This document shows, piece after piece, positions 1-8,438 of a stretch of 64,000 nucleotides of DNA (its first letter is position 1; every line of letters begins with the position of its first letter). The DNA lies in the NCBI RefSeq assembly GCF_021555175.1, contig NZ_JAKGRW010000012.1:62001-126000 (forward strand). Reading direction: 5' to 3'. The stretch is from Nocardioides alcanivorans. Its GTDB lineage: Bacteria; Actinomycetota; Actinomycetes; Propionibacteriales; Nocardioidaceae. Made by a program: the position numbers and the translations under genes. The notes under the pieces are model-generated. The model saw only the letters and a program-made list of their open reading frames with translations. It ran no database searches and had not been told where the DNA came from.

Positions 1-41
1 AAGTCGTCACGGACCACGGGTGCCAGTGCCATCGCACTCAC
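1..41 (-). CDS. N-terminal fragment of a gene cut by the window edge, possibly a DUF35 OB-fold protein
   Basis: A GTG start overlaps the stop of the thiolase-like gene upstream in a GTGA arrangement, and an in-frame ATG follows three codons later. Only about 13 codons are visible, beginning MSAMALAPVVRDD, before the window ends. The position directly after a thiolase-like gene, and a second thiolase/DUF35 pair at about 20 kb, suggest a zinc-ribbon OB-fold partner. That is inference from context: no domain can be seen in 13 residues. Confidence 0.35.
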   Translation of the reverse strand, partial: MSAMALAPVVRDD

Positions 42-1212
42 CGTCCCTTCGAGTGCGGGCTGAGGATCAGGGTGGAGTGGAAGTCGAGCACGCCGCCGTT
101 GCCACTGACCATCTGCAGGTCGTGCTTCTCGACCTGACGCTCGCCGGCTTGGCCGCGAGCCTGGATGATCGCCTCCGAGAGTGGCGTCATGCCCCACATG
201 TAGTAGGAGGAGAGCTCCCCGCCACCGGTGTTGGTGGGGTGGGACCCTCCGGGTGCGATCGCGCCGCTGGCCACGAACTCACCGCCCTCACCCTTGGCGC
301 AGAAGCCGTAGTCCTCCAGGGTGATCAGCGTGGTGTAGGTGAAGCAGTCATAGATCTGGCGGATGTCGATCTCGTCAACGCCCACTCCTGCCATCTTCAA
401 CGCCTCCGGGCCGGACTGTGCTGCCCCGCTGACCAGACCGAACTCACTGTCGCGGCGGTTGGTGTAGCCGGGATGCGCCTGCCCCCAGCCCCAGACGTGG
501 ACCGGCGGCTGCTTCAACGAAGCGGCGCGCTCGGCGCTGGTGACCACGACCGCCACCGCGCCATTGCTGACCAGGCAGCAGTCGAGGAGGCGCAGTGGGT
601 CCGCGATCATTCGCGAGGACTGGTGGTCCTCAAGGGTCATCGCATCGCGCATCTGGGCGTGGGGGTTCATCCTGGCCCACTCGCGGGCTGCAACCGCCAC
701 CGCTCCGAACTGCTCGGAGGTGGTGCCATAGGCATTCATGTGGCGGCGCGCACCGACGGCGTACCGCTCCGGTGCCGCCTTGAGCCCGGCAGCGAAGGGC
801 AACGAACCAACGCCGACCATGGCCCGGGCCTGCCCCGGGTAGGCGGCCCCGGCACGCTTGCCTTCCTTCAGGGGTGCATCGGCATAGACACACACCACGA
901 CATCGGCCATGCCCGACTCGATCGCCATCGACGCGTACTGCACCATCTGCCCGGCCGAGGAGCCGAAGCCCTGGATGGTCGCGAGCACGCGGGTGTTCTG
1001 CATGCCCAACGTCGACTGCAGTCGCATGTCGGTGTCATTCTTGATGCCGGGGTTCACGTAGAGGCCGTCGACGTCGGAGAGCCTGAGGCCCGCGTCGGCA
1101 ACGGCACTGGTGATGGCCTCGACGGCGAAGTCCGTGGCCGACCGGCCGTAGACCTTCCCCATCTCGGTGATCCCGAGACCGACGATCGCGGTCCGGGGGA
1201 CTCGATGCTCAT
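38..1212 (-). CDS. Thiolase-like protein (SCP-x/Ltp2 type), probable retro-aldolase or thiolase; frameshift near the start
   Basis: This is a thiolase-fold protein of the lipid-transfer SCP-x/Ltp group, about 391 residues when repaired. Visible landmarks are an N-terminal TAIVGLGITEMG, a central YDCFTYTTLITLEDYGF and a C-terminal NTGGGELSSYY. In the paralogue at 19-20 kb the last motif reads NTHGGLLSQAH, so Tyr-Tyr stands where the paralogue has Ala-His. The natural ATG at 1212 overlaps the previous stop (ATGA) but is one base out of frame: adding one G to the run 1195-1199 gives MSIESPRTAIVG. Two MaoC-like genes lie just upstream and a possible DUF35 gene downstream, an arrangement recalling the ChsH1/ChsH2/Ltp2 hydratase-aldolase complex of steroid side-chain degradation. 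Family assignment is firm; the choice between aldolase and thiolase is inference. Confidence 0.8.
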
Positions 1213-1685
1213 GCGTTCTCCTCGTTGTGCGACATCTCGACGGGCAACAGCACCTCGACGGTGCCGGGCCCGACCGTGGTGCCGTTCGGACCCTCACAGC
1301 GAACAGCGATCTCGACCACACCAACAGGACCGCTGGGTCCCTGCTCAATGCGGGAGGTGGTCACCTCGCCGAGCACCCGCATCGTGGTGCCGACGAAGTT
1401 GAACGACCGCATCCGGAACCCGCGAATGGCCCGAATCCGCCCGGTGCTGCCACACCAGTCCCTGACCAGGCGCTCCCACGAGCTCATCAGGAACGAGGTG
1501 TTGGCGTACATCTCCTCAGCCCCGGTGGAACGTGCGTACTCGGTGTTGTGATGGATCGAGTTGAAGTCGCGGTTGCTGCCCGCGGCCATCACCAGCCGAT
1601 AGACGGTCAGCGGCAGCACGACCTCGGGCAGCTGCTCGCCGACGACGACCTCCTCGAACCGCCGGCCGGTCAGGACAGTGCTCAC
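1209..1685 (-). CDS. MaoC-like dehydratase/hydratase-fold protein, small subunit type
   Basis: A 158-residue protein of hotdog-fold size. It contains RDFNSIHHNTEYARSTG, a segment resembling the D-x4-H hydratase motif region of MaoC-like enzymes, followed by the beta-rich stretch expected of a single hotdog domain. The GTG start at 1685 overlaps the stop of the upstream MaoC-like gene (GTGA), and its own stop overlaps the thiolase-like gene start (ATGA), so the three are probably translated together. By analogy with ChsH1/ChsH2 it would hydrate an enoyl-CoA before retro-aldol cleavage, perhaps as a heterodimer with its neighbour. The family is likely; substrate and pairing are inference. Confidence 0.7.
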   Translation of the reverse strand: MSTVLTGRRFEEVVVGEQLPEVVLPLTVYRLVMAAGSNRDFNSIHHNTEYARSTGAEEMYANTSFLMSSWERLVRDWCGSTGRIRAIRGFRMRSFNFVGTTMRVLGEVTTSRIEQGPSGPVGVVEIAVRCEGPNGTTVGPGTVEVLLPVEMSHNEENA

Positions 1686-2299
1686 CGTGCGGCCTCCTTC
1701 TTCGGGTGCGGAACATAGGCGTAGGTGCCGATCCGGATGCGGCCCACCACCTCGGGCTCGGCGTCGGCGACGCCTGCGGGGCGCGAGACGATCTCGCTCT
1801 CCCAGGTCATGAAGGCACCGCGACCGACGCCGGTCTCCTTGGGCTTGCAAGCAACCAGGCGCTTGCCCCGGCGGCCGAGGTGCTCGCCGGCCGTCACCTC
1901 GCGGTCGAAGTCGAGTTCGATGTCGGTGCCGAAGAAACCGGTCGTCTTCGGTCCGACCCCGAGGTCGGTGTTGTTGATCGCGCTGTGTACCGGCTGGGCG
2001 TTGCGCTCCTCGGAGTCGAAGAGCACCTCGCCGGGCTGCCAGGCCGCCGGGATGGTCCAGGCGATCACGCCGGTGGCCGGCATGATGACGTCGTCATGTC
2101 CGGCGGCGCGTGCCGCTGCCACATCGGTGTGGAGGGCGCAGTCGAGCTCGAGCGGTTCGAGGTAGCGCCGGATCGCGCCGGGTTCCACGGGGTCACCGCC
2201 CCACGTCGTCTTCCCGTCCAGGAAGTCCCGCCCGACGGCGTCGACCACCTCCTGCCACGGCGCTGTCCAGTCCGTGCCGTTCGTGTCGGCGGCGGTCAT
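1682..2299 (-). CDS. MaoC-like/FAS1-type dehydratase domain protein
   Basis: A 205-residue protein resembling the N-terminal MaoC-like (FAS1-dehydratase) proteins that pair with a smaller MaoC subunit. It has an N-terminal helical region, then PATGVIAWTIPAAWQPGE and GFFGTDIELDFDREVTAGEH, typical of the substrate-binding hotdog partner. I do not see a clear catalytic Asp/His pair, which fits the non-catalytic half of such heterodimers. The ATG at 2299 overlaps the CoA-transferase stop, and the gene overlaps the smaller MaoC-like gene downstream by 4 nt. Probable role: the structural or substrate-binding half of an enoyl-CoA hydratase. Confidence 0.65.
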   Translation of the reverse strand: MTAADTNGTDWTAPWQEVVDAVGRDFLDGKTTWGGDPVEPGAIRRYLEPLELDCALHTDVAAARAAGHDDVIMPATGVIAWTIPAAWQPGEVLFDSEERNAQPVHSAINNTDLGVGPKTTGFFGTDIELDFDREVTAGEHLGRRGKRLVACKPKETGVGRGAFMTWESEIVSRPAGVADAEPEVVGRIRIGTYAYVPHPKKEAAR

Positions 2300-3549
2300 C
2301 GCAGGATTCCTCCTTCTCGCAGCGCGTCGATCCGCGCCTCGTCGTAGCCGAGCAGGTCGCGCAGGACCGTCTCGTTGTCCTGCCCCAGCGCGGGAGCCGC
2401 TCGTCGTGGCGTGCCGGGCGTCTCGGAGAGCCGGTAGCGCGGCCCCTCGACGAAGGTCCGGCCGTGCGTGGGGTGCGGCAGCTCCACCAGGTGGCCCCGG
2501 TGGGCGAGCTGCGGCTCGTGCGGGTAGTCGTCACTGGTGACGGCCGCGTGTGCGGGGACGCCGAGGCGCTGGAGGGCCTCTTCGACCTCGCTCGCCGACC
2601 GTTCCGCGGTCCAGGCCGCGATCAGCTGCTCCAGCTCGCCCTCGATCGCACGGCGTCCCTCGGCGGTCGCCAGATCGTCCCGCTCGGCCAGATCATCGCG
2701 TCCGATCGCGCGAGCCAGCGCCTGCCACTCGGACCGGTCGCGGACGGCGATCGCGACGAATCGCTCCACGCCCTCCACGCTCCGGGCCGGGAAGACGCCG
2801 TGCGGAACTGCCTGCGGGTCGCGGTTTCCGTGCCGCTCGGCGATCGTGCCGTCGCAGCCGTAATGGGCGACCTGCGGGGAGAGGAAGAAGACGCCGGCCT
2901 CGACCTGCGCGACGTCGATGTAGGCGCCCTCGCCGGTACGGCGCCGATGCTCCAGCGCCGCGAGCAGCGTCACCAGGGCGAGTCGGGGACCGACGTAGTC
3001 GGTGTAGGGACCGAACGTCCCCATCGGCAGGCGGTCCTCGTAGCCGACGAGGTGCTGGAAGCCGCTGAGCGACGAGCCCACGTTGCCGAAGCCGGCCAGT
3101 GTCGACCAGGGTCCGTCCTGACCGGCGATCGACGTGCTGAGCATGACCAGGTCGGGCTTGTCGGCGCGCAACGTCTCGTAGTCGAGGCCCCACTTGCGCA
3201 GCTGGCCGGGAGAGAAGGACTCCACCACCACGTCGGCCCAGCCGACGAGATCACGGACGACCTCCTGGCCTTCGGAGGACTTGAGGTCGAGCGTCAGGCC
3301 GAGCTTGCCGGCGTTGCAGTTGCCGAAGAGCGCGGAGCCCTCCTTGTCCTGCTTGCCACCGTGGAAGGGCTGCATCAGTCGCGCAGTCTCGACACGCACA
3401 CTGGACTCGATGCGCACCACTTCGGCGCCGAAGTCCGCCAACGCGCGCCCGACCAACGGACCGGCGACCACCCAGGAGAGGTCGAGCACCTTGAGGCCAG
3501 CGAGCGCATCGGGCCGCGTCTGCGAGGTGCCACCGTTCGACAGGGTCAT
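2296..3549 (-). CDS. CaiB/BaiF family (class III) CoA-transferase
   Basis: A 417-residue protein with the N-terminal class III CoA-transferase signature LAGLKVLDLSWVVAGPLVGRALADFGAEVVRIE (shown here only as landmarks LKVLDLS and GAEVVRIE), a GWADVVVESFSPGQ segment near residue 105, and a central GEGAYIDVAQVEA block. These enzymes move CoA between a donor acyl-CoA and a carboxylic acid. The chosen ATG at 3549 overlaps the stop of the preceding CoA-transferase (ATGA), better than a start five codons upstream. Together with the adjacent paralogue it may form a heteromeric transferase or serve two pathway acids. Confidence 0.85.
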   Translation of the reverse strand: MTLSNGGTSQTRPDALAGLKVLDLSWVVAGPLVGRALADFGAEVVRIESSVRVETARLMQPFHGGKQDKEGSALFGNCNAGKLGLTLDLKSSEGQEVVRDLVGWADVVVESFSPGQLRKWGLDYETLRADKPDLVMLSTSIAGQDGPWSTLAGFGNVGSSLSGFQHLVGYEDRLPMGTFGPYTDYVGPRLALVTLLAALEHRRRTGEGAYIDVAQVEAGVFFLSPQVAHYGCDGTIAERHGNRDPQAVPHGVFPARSVEGVERFVAIAVRDRSEWQALARAIGRDDLAERDDLATAEGRRAIEGELEQLIAAWTAERSASEVEEALQRLGVPAHAAVTSDDYPHEPQLAHRGHLVELPHPTHGRTFVEGPRYRLSETPGTPRRAAPALGQDNETVLRDLLGYDEARIDALREGGILR

Positions 3550-4772
3550 CTCTCCCCCAACCACTCTTTGAAGACGATGTCGTCGTGCTCACCGATGGTG
3601 GGAGCCCGCCCACCGGCCCGAGGCCCTTCCGGTCCGATCACCTGAGCGAAACGACCCGGTATCGCCACGGGCTCCCGGACATCGGGCATGTCGACGTCGA
3701 CCCAGAAGTCTCGGTGCGCCAGGTGGGGGCTCTGCGCCAGATCGGACATGTCGAAGATCGCCATGCAGAGCAGGCGCCGTCGGATCGCGGCATCGAGCAC
3801 CTCCGCCTTGGTCTTGCCGAGCAGGAACGCCCGGACGGCAGCCCGAGCCTCATCCAGCTGGTCGTGGCTGAGCTCGCCGGAGACCAGCTTGTCGGGCACG
3901 AGACGCCAGTCCCAGGAGGAGATCGGCTCGTCCACCCCGCCCTCCTCGGCGATCCACGCGAAGAGGTTGTTGGTGAAGGCGCCAGCGGCCGGGCCCATCG
4001 ACAGATGGAGTTCGACCATCCCGTCGCGGCAGTGCCACTTCTTGAGGCTGTTGGGCGTTGCGGCACCCGAGCCGCTCTGATCGGTCCGCCCACCCGACGG
4101 ACGACCCGGTGTGGTCTGCCACTCCGGGTGGTCGTCACCCACGGCGGTCGCCAGCACCCGGGCCAACGTGGCCACGCCGATCGACGCCTGGGCCGAGACG
4201 TCAACCACCTGGCCGCGCCCGACCTGCGCCCGAGCGAGCACGGCCATCAGGGCACCGGCCGCGGCGTCGGAGGCAGCGTGCAGGTATGCCTGCGGTACGG
4301 AGATCCGCAACGGCGGCAGGTCGCCGTCCCGGTGCGGCGCCAACGGTCCTCCGGCCGCCCACACCACGAGGTCGGTGTCGGCGTACTCCGCCTTCGGGCC
4401 GTCCCAGCCGAAGGCGGAGATGATCGTGTAGACCGCCCCGGGGTTCTCGGAATGCACCGCCGCCGGATCCAGCCTGAGTGCTTCCAGCTGGGCCCGGGGC
4501 CACGAGGTGACCACGATGTCGGCCACGCCGGCGAGCGCCCGCAGTCGAGCCACGGACTCCTCGTCGGCCAGGTCGACGCTGATGCCTCGCTTCCCGGCCG
4601 CGAACGTCTCCCAGTAGAGCGAGGTGGCTCCCGCCAAAGGCGGGGCCTGGCGCCCGGTCGAGCCGCCCACCGGCTCCACCTGGACGACGTCCGCGCCCAA
4701 GTCCGCGAGCAGCCGGCCGCAGAGCAGGCCGCGCTCGTCGGTCAGGTCGAGGACCCGAAGATGCTCAAGCAT
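3546..4772 (-). CDS. CaiB/BaiF family (class III) CoA-transferase, second copy
   Basis: A 408-residue protein beginning MLEHLRVLDLTDERG, with GADVVQVEP near residue 35, VADIVVTSWPRAQLEAL near residue 95 and GRGQVVDVSAQASI mid-protein, the usual class III layout. It is clearly diverged from the neighbouring copy, so different acids or an alpha/beta pairing are possible. The ATG at 4772 lies inside the 3' end of the ferredoxin gene (8 nt overlap). It lies in the operon-like run from the TRAP transporter to the thiolase-like gene, which suggests CoA activation of an imported or P450-oxidised acid. Confidence 0.85.
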   Translation of the reverse strand: MLEHLRVLDLTDERGLLCGRLLADLGADVVQVEPVGGSTGRQAPPLAGATSLYWETFAAGKRGISVDLADEESVARLRALAGVADIVVTSWPRAQLEALRLDPAAVHSENPGAVYTIISAFGWDGPKAEYADTDLVVWAAGGPLAPHRDGDLPPLRISVPQAYLHAASDAAAGALMAVLARAQVGRGQVVDVSAQASIGVATLARVLATAVGDDHPEWQTTPGRPSGGRTDQSGSGAATPNSLKKWHCRDGMVELHLSMGPAAGAFTNNLFAWIAEEGGVDEPISSWDWRLVPDKLVSGELSHDQLDEARAAVRAFLLGKTKAEVLDAAIRRRLLCMAIFDMSDLAQSPHLAHRDFWVDVDMPDVREPVAIPGRFAQVIGPEGPRAGGRAPTIGEHDDIVFKEWLGER

Positions 4773-4983
4773 CGGTCGGCGTCGCTGCTGCCAACACGGC
4801 AATCGCACCCTCCGGGCACGCGTCCGCGGCGTCCTCCGCCTGCCCGACCAGCGAGTCGGGGATGCTCCAGCACCGTCCCCGCTCCGCGACGAAGCCCTCG
4901 TCGTCGTCAGTCAACAGGTCGGGCGCCACTGCGTAGCAGCGGCCGTGACCCATGCACTTGTCGGCCTCGATCGAGATGAACAT
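4765..4983 (-). CDS. Small [3Fe-4S]-type ferredoxin, likely electron donor to the adjacent P450
   Basis: A 72-residue acidic protein with Cys10, Cys16 and Cys56-Pro. The first motif is C-M-G-H-G-R-C, where His occupies the position of the second cysteine of a [4Fe-4S] ferredoxin; this is the pattern of actinobacterial P450-associated [3Fe-4S] ferredoxins. Its gene lies 4 nt downstream of the P450 stop. The probable reductase is the FAD-dependent enzyme at 23.0-24.3 kb, since none is adjacent. Assignment is from motif, length and neighbour. Confidence 0.88.
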   Translation of the reverse strand: MFISIEADKCMGHGRCYAVAPDLLTDDDEGFVAERGRCWSIPDSLVGQAEDAADACPEGAIAVLAAATPTDA

Positions 4984-4987
4984 CTGC

Positions 4988-6193
4988 TCAGACCTCCCAC
5001 TCCAACGGCAGCGACGCCATGCTCAACTGCACGCCGCGCTCCCGCAGCTCGGTTCCGGGCGCCACGCGATACTCCGGAATGCGCTTGTGCCACTCCTCCA
5101 GGACCACCTTGAGCTCGAGTCGCGCCAGGTGCATGCCCAGACAGCGGTGCGGTCCGCCTCCGAAGGCCAGGTGCTGGTTGGCGTTGGGCCGGTCGATGTC
5201 GAACTGATCGGGGTTGTCGAACTTGCGCGGATCGCGGTTGGCCTGCGCGACGCCGAGCCAGACGACGTCTCCCTTGTCCAGCTGGAGGTCCTCGAAGCTC
5301 TGCGGCTCCTGGACCTCACGTCCGGCCTGGAAGACCAGGGGGTAGAGGCGGAGGAACTCCTCGACCGCCTTGGGGATCAGGGTCGGGTCATCGATCAGCG
5401 CCTGGCGGTCTGCCGGGTTGTTCGCCAGATGCGTGTAGATGTAGCCGAGGGCGCTGCGCGTGGTGTCCAACCCGGCCAGCATCAGCGTCAAGCAGATGGT
5501 GAGGATCTCGTCCTGGGTCAACGGCACATCATCGATGCGCGCCTCGACCAGGCGAGTGACCATGTCCTCCTTCGGATCACGTGGGTTGGCCCGACGCTCG
5601 TTCACCGCGTCGTCGAAGTAGCTCATGATGCTCGACTTGGCCGTCGCGGCACGTGCCGGATCTCCTGCGAGCAGCGCACTGAAGTAGTCGTCGGACCACT
5701 CCAGGAACTGCTCGCCGTCACTGACCGGCAGACCCAGCAGGGCAAGGAACATGTCGGTCGGGTAGCGGATGGCGAACTCGGCGACGAAGTCGCAGGAGCC
5801 CACCTGCTGGAGCTCCTCGATGAGCTCGATGCAGCGCTGCTGGGCCATCGGCTCCATCCGGCGAACCGCTGCCGGAGCGAAGAACTGGTTGAGGATCCGC
5901 CGCAACTTCACGTGGTCCGGACCGTTGAGGTCTTGGGGCAGCAACGGCTCGTCGGACACGTCCGGTCGAAGCGCGGACCGGACGGCGGTGGTCCAGGTCT
6001 CGTGCTGCTGGAACCCCTCACGGACGTCGTCGTAGCGCTGCAGCATGAAGAAGCCGCGCTCCGTGGTGTCGTTGAAGAGGAACCGTGCTTCCTCGCGGTC
6101 CTCGTCGAGCATGCGGTAGTGCTCGTAGAGCGGCGTCGTCCCGGTGAAGTCGGTGTGCGCGACCGGGCAACCCCGGTGGGTGGTCTCAGTCAT
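4988..6193 (-). CDS. Cytochrome P450 monooxygenase
   Basis: A soluble 401-residue bacterial P450. The heme loop FGGGPHRCLGMHLAR places the proximal Cys at 351; the I-helix oxygen motif is AGLDTT (240-245) and the K-helix ExxR is Glu279-Arg282. No membrane anchor is present, as expected of class I bacterial enzymes. The start has an AAAGGA Shine-Dalgarno-like sequence upstream. It sits between the TRAP importer and the ferredoxin/CoA-transferase genes, so it probably hydroxylates the imported substrate early in the pathway. I cannot assign a CYP family or substrate from sequence alone. Confidence 0.93.
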   Translation of the reverse strand: MTETTHRGCPVAHTDFTGTTPLYEHYRMLDEDREEARFLFNDTTERGFFMLQRYDDVREGFQQHETWTTAVRSALRPDVSDEPLLPQDLNGPDHVKLRRILNQFFAPAAVRRMEPMAQQRCIELIEELQQVGSCDFVAEFAIRYPTDMFLALLGLPVSDGEQFLEWSDDYFSALLAGDPARAATAKSSIMSYFDDAVNERRANPRDPKEDMVTRLVEARIDDVPLTQDEILTICLTLMLAGLDTTRSALGYIYTHLANNPADRQALIDDPTLIPKAVEEFLRLYPLVFQAGREVQEPQSFEDLQLDKGDVVWLGVAQANRDPRKFDNPDQFDIDRPNANQHLAFGGGPHRCLGMHLARLELKVVLEEWHKRIPEYRVAPGTELRERGVQLSMASLPLEWEV

Positions 6194-6218
6194 GGTGAGG
6201 TCCTTTCGTTCCCGGAGG

Positions 6219-7736
6219 TCACTGATTGCTTGATGCCATGTCAGGTATCCATGTGCTGATCTCCGGGAAGAAGATCAGGATCACCGTGACCAGGATGGCC
6301 ATGGGCATGAACCACCAGCAGGCGTTGAAGACATCGTTCAGCCTGATGTTCTGACCCTGGTTGACCTCGGGCTCCTTGGTGATCTGGTGAATGATGAAGG
6401 CGAGGATCCCGACCGGTGGTGTCACCACGGCGAGCTCACCCATCAGGACGGCGAAGGCGCCGTACCAGAGCAGGGAGATCTCCAAGGACTCCAGCGTCGG
6501 CATGAGGATCGGGATGGTGAGCACCATCATCGGCAACGGCTCCATGAAGGTGCCCAGGACGATGTAGACCACCATCATCATCAGCAGGAACGAGACCCGG
6601 TTGAGGTCCATCGACTCAACCAGCTCGGCGAAGCCGGTGCTGATGCCGGTCAGCGTGAACATCCGGGAGAGCGCCTCGACGCCGATCAGCATGAAGAAGA
6701 TGGCACCAACGCTGCTGATGGTGGCCACGGAGGCGTCCGCGATGGCGCGGAACGGCCCGTTGCCCCACTTCCAGATGAAGGTGATGAGCAGCGACACCAC
6801 CGCGGCGGCGGCACCCGCCTCGGTCGCCGTGAACGTCCCGGAGAACATTCCCCACACGATCACCATGACCAGCAGCGGCACCGGCCAGATCTTGACCAGG
6901 CTGCCGAAACGGTCGCCCCACGTGACCTGCTCGGCTTCCTGCTCGAGGTCGACGGCGGGCGCCCAGCGCTTGGCGAAGATCACGATCATCACCGTGAACA
7001 GGACGGCCACCAGGATCCCGGGGCCGATTCCGGCGAGGAGCTGCGGACCGATCGGGACCTCGGCGATACCGGCGTAGATCACCAGCATGATGCTCGGCGG
7101 GATCAGCTGACCGGGGAGCCCGGCGACGATCACGGCGCCAATCGCGAGCCGCTTGTCATAACCGGCCTTCAACATCTCCGGGATACCGATGCGGGCAAGC
7201 GCATAGGCCGTGCCGACCGAGGATCCGCTCACCGATGCCAGTCCGGCGCCGGCGATGTTGGTGCCGACGGCGAGACCACCGGGCATCCACCCGAGCCACT
7301 TGCGCCCAGCGGAGTAGAGGCTCTCGGTGAGCCCGGCGCGCCAGAGCAGAAGACCCATGAGGATGAACATCGGGACCACGCTGAGGGTCCACTCGGTGAC
7401 CTGGCCATAGGGCAGCGTGCGGAACATGCTCTCCACGAGAAGCTCGCCCCGCAGCGCATACATGCCCAGGAACGCCGGCACGATCATCGCCAGTGCGACC
7501 GGCAGCCGAAGGAAGATCAGGCAGAGCATCAGGACGATCGCGGCGATGCCGATCGCCTCGGGGACCAGGGGCAGGAACATCGCCACGGTCGAGCCGACCA
7601 GCATGGTCATGGTGATCGCGAAGATCACCCACGACGAGCGTCCAGACCCCTTGGGAGGGTCAGTCAGGCCCGTGCCGTCTCCGGCGTGATTCCCGGCCAC
7701 GGTGTCCACGGTGGCGTCGGCGGTGTCGGCACTCAT
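6219..7736 (-). CDS. TRAP transporter large permease subunit (DctM-like)
   Basis: A 505-residue very hydrophobic protein with about a dozen predicted membrane segments after a polar 33-residue N-terminus. Landmarks include a GSSVGTAYALARIGIPEM segment, GLPGQLIPPSIMLVIYAGI and GELAVVTPPVGILAFII; the last two are the characteristic PPS and TPP-VG regions of DctM. It forms the ion-coupled channel of a tripartite ATP-independent importer with the small subunit immediately upstream, which overlaps it by 4 nt. A putative two-promoter arrangement may feed two different binding proteins into this single membrane pair. Confidence 0.93.
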   Translation of the reverse strand: MSADTADATVDTVAGNHAGDGTGLTDPPKGSGRSSWVIFAITMTMLVGSTVAMFLPLVPEAIGIAAIVLMLCLIFLRLPVALAMIVPAFLGMYALRGELLVESMFRTLPYGQVTEWTLSVVPMFILMGLLLWRAGLTESLYSAGRKWLGWMPGGLAVGTNIAGAGLASVSGSSVGTAYALARIGIPEMLKAGYDKRLAIGAVIVAGLPGQLIPPSIMLVIYAGIAEVPIGPQLLAGIGPGILVAVLFTVMIVIFAKRWAPAVDLEQEAEQVTWGDRFGSLVKIWPVPLLVMVIVWGMFSGTFTATEAGAAAAVVSLLITFIWKWGNGPFRAIADASVATISSVGAIFFMLIGVEALSRMFTLTGISTGFAELVESMDLNRVSFLLMMMVVYIVLGTFMEPLPMMVLTIPILMPTLESLEISLLWYGAFAVLMGELAVVTPPVGILAFIIHQITKEPEVNQGQNIRLNDVFNACWWFMPMAILVTVILIFFPEISTWIPDMASSNQ

Positions 7737-8365
7737 CGTGCCTCCTTCTTGGTGGTCGGCGCACGGTCCGTGGACTGCTGCGCGGCGGCAGCCTCCTCGG
7801 CCTCACGTGCCTCCATCTCCTCGAGTTCATCGAGAAGGAGCAGGTCATCGGGATCGGTGACGATGTGCTGGCTGTCACCCTTGATCAGCGCCCGGCCCGC
7901 GGCCCAGAGCAGCTGAACGGTCATCACGGCGAAGGCGAGCGGCACCAGGTAGTAGGGCTCCCAGGCCGAGAGGTCGCTGACGCCGGCGGTCTTCTCGATC
8001 TCGTGTGCGTGAACGGCCTCCTCCCATCCGTACTTGGCGAAGCCGGCACATACCAGCGCAGCCAGCAAGGAGAGGATCGCCAGCACGTAGCGCTTGGTGA
8101 CCTCCGGCAGACGCTCGTAGATCAGGTCGGCAGCGATGTGCTGACCCCGCGCCTGGGCGGCCATGAAGCCGAGGAAGGCGATGATCGGCAGATACCAGTA
8201 CTGCGTGACCTCGAGAGTGTCAGCGATCGGATCGTTCTTGAAGGTCCGCATGATCGCGTTCGCCGTGATGTGGAACATCATCGCGAAGGTCACGACTACG
8301 GCCGGAACCTCGATCAGCAGCGCCGGCTTCAGCCATGCCGGACGCCGTGGTCCTGGGTTGCTCAT
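7733..8365 (-). CDS. TRAP transporter small permease subunit (DctQ-like)
   Basis: A 210-residue protein with four hydrophobic segments (roughly residues 18-40, 65-80, 105-125 and 145-165), the size and topology of DctQ. The chosen ATG at 8365 is preceded by GGAG at suitable spacing; the open frame extends further upstream but without homologous-looking sequence. The C-terminus is a charged tail rich in Glu and Ala (residues about 180-210), which is somewhat long. Its stop overlaps the DctM start in ATGA fashion. It would bridge the binding protein and DctM in the membrane. Confidence 0.88.
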   Translation of the reverse strand: MSNPGPRRPAWLKPALLIEVPAVVVTFAMMFHITANAIMRTFKNDPIADTLEVTQYWYLPIIAFLGFMAAQARGQHIAADLIYERLPEVTKRYVLAILSLLAALVCAGFAKYGWEEAVHAHEIEKTAGVSDLSAWEPYYLVPLAFAVMTVQLLWAAGRALIKGDSQHIVTDPDDLLLLDELEEMEAREAEEAAAAQQSTDRAPTTKKEAR

Positions 8366-8438
8366 CTCATCTCCATCGGAAGGAGGGTGCTGGTGGCCCG
8401 GGTCGCGGGCCACCAGCTGCGTTGGTCCTGATCGATGA

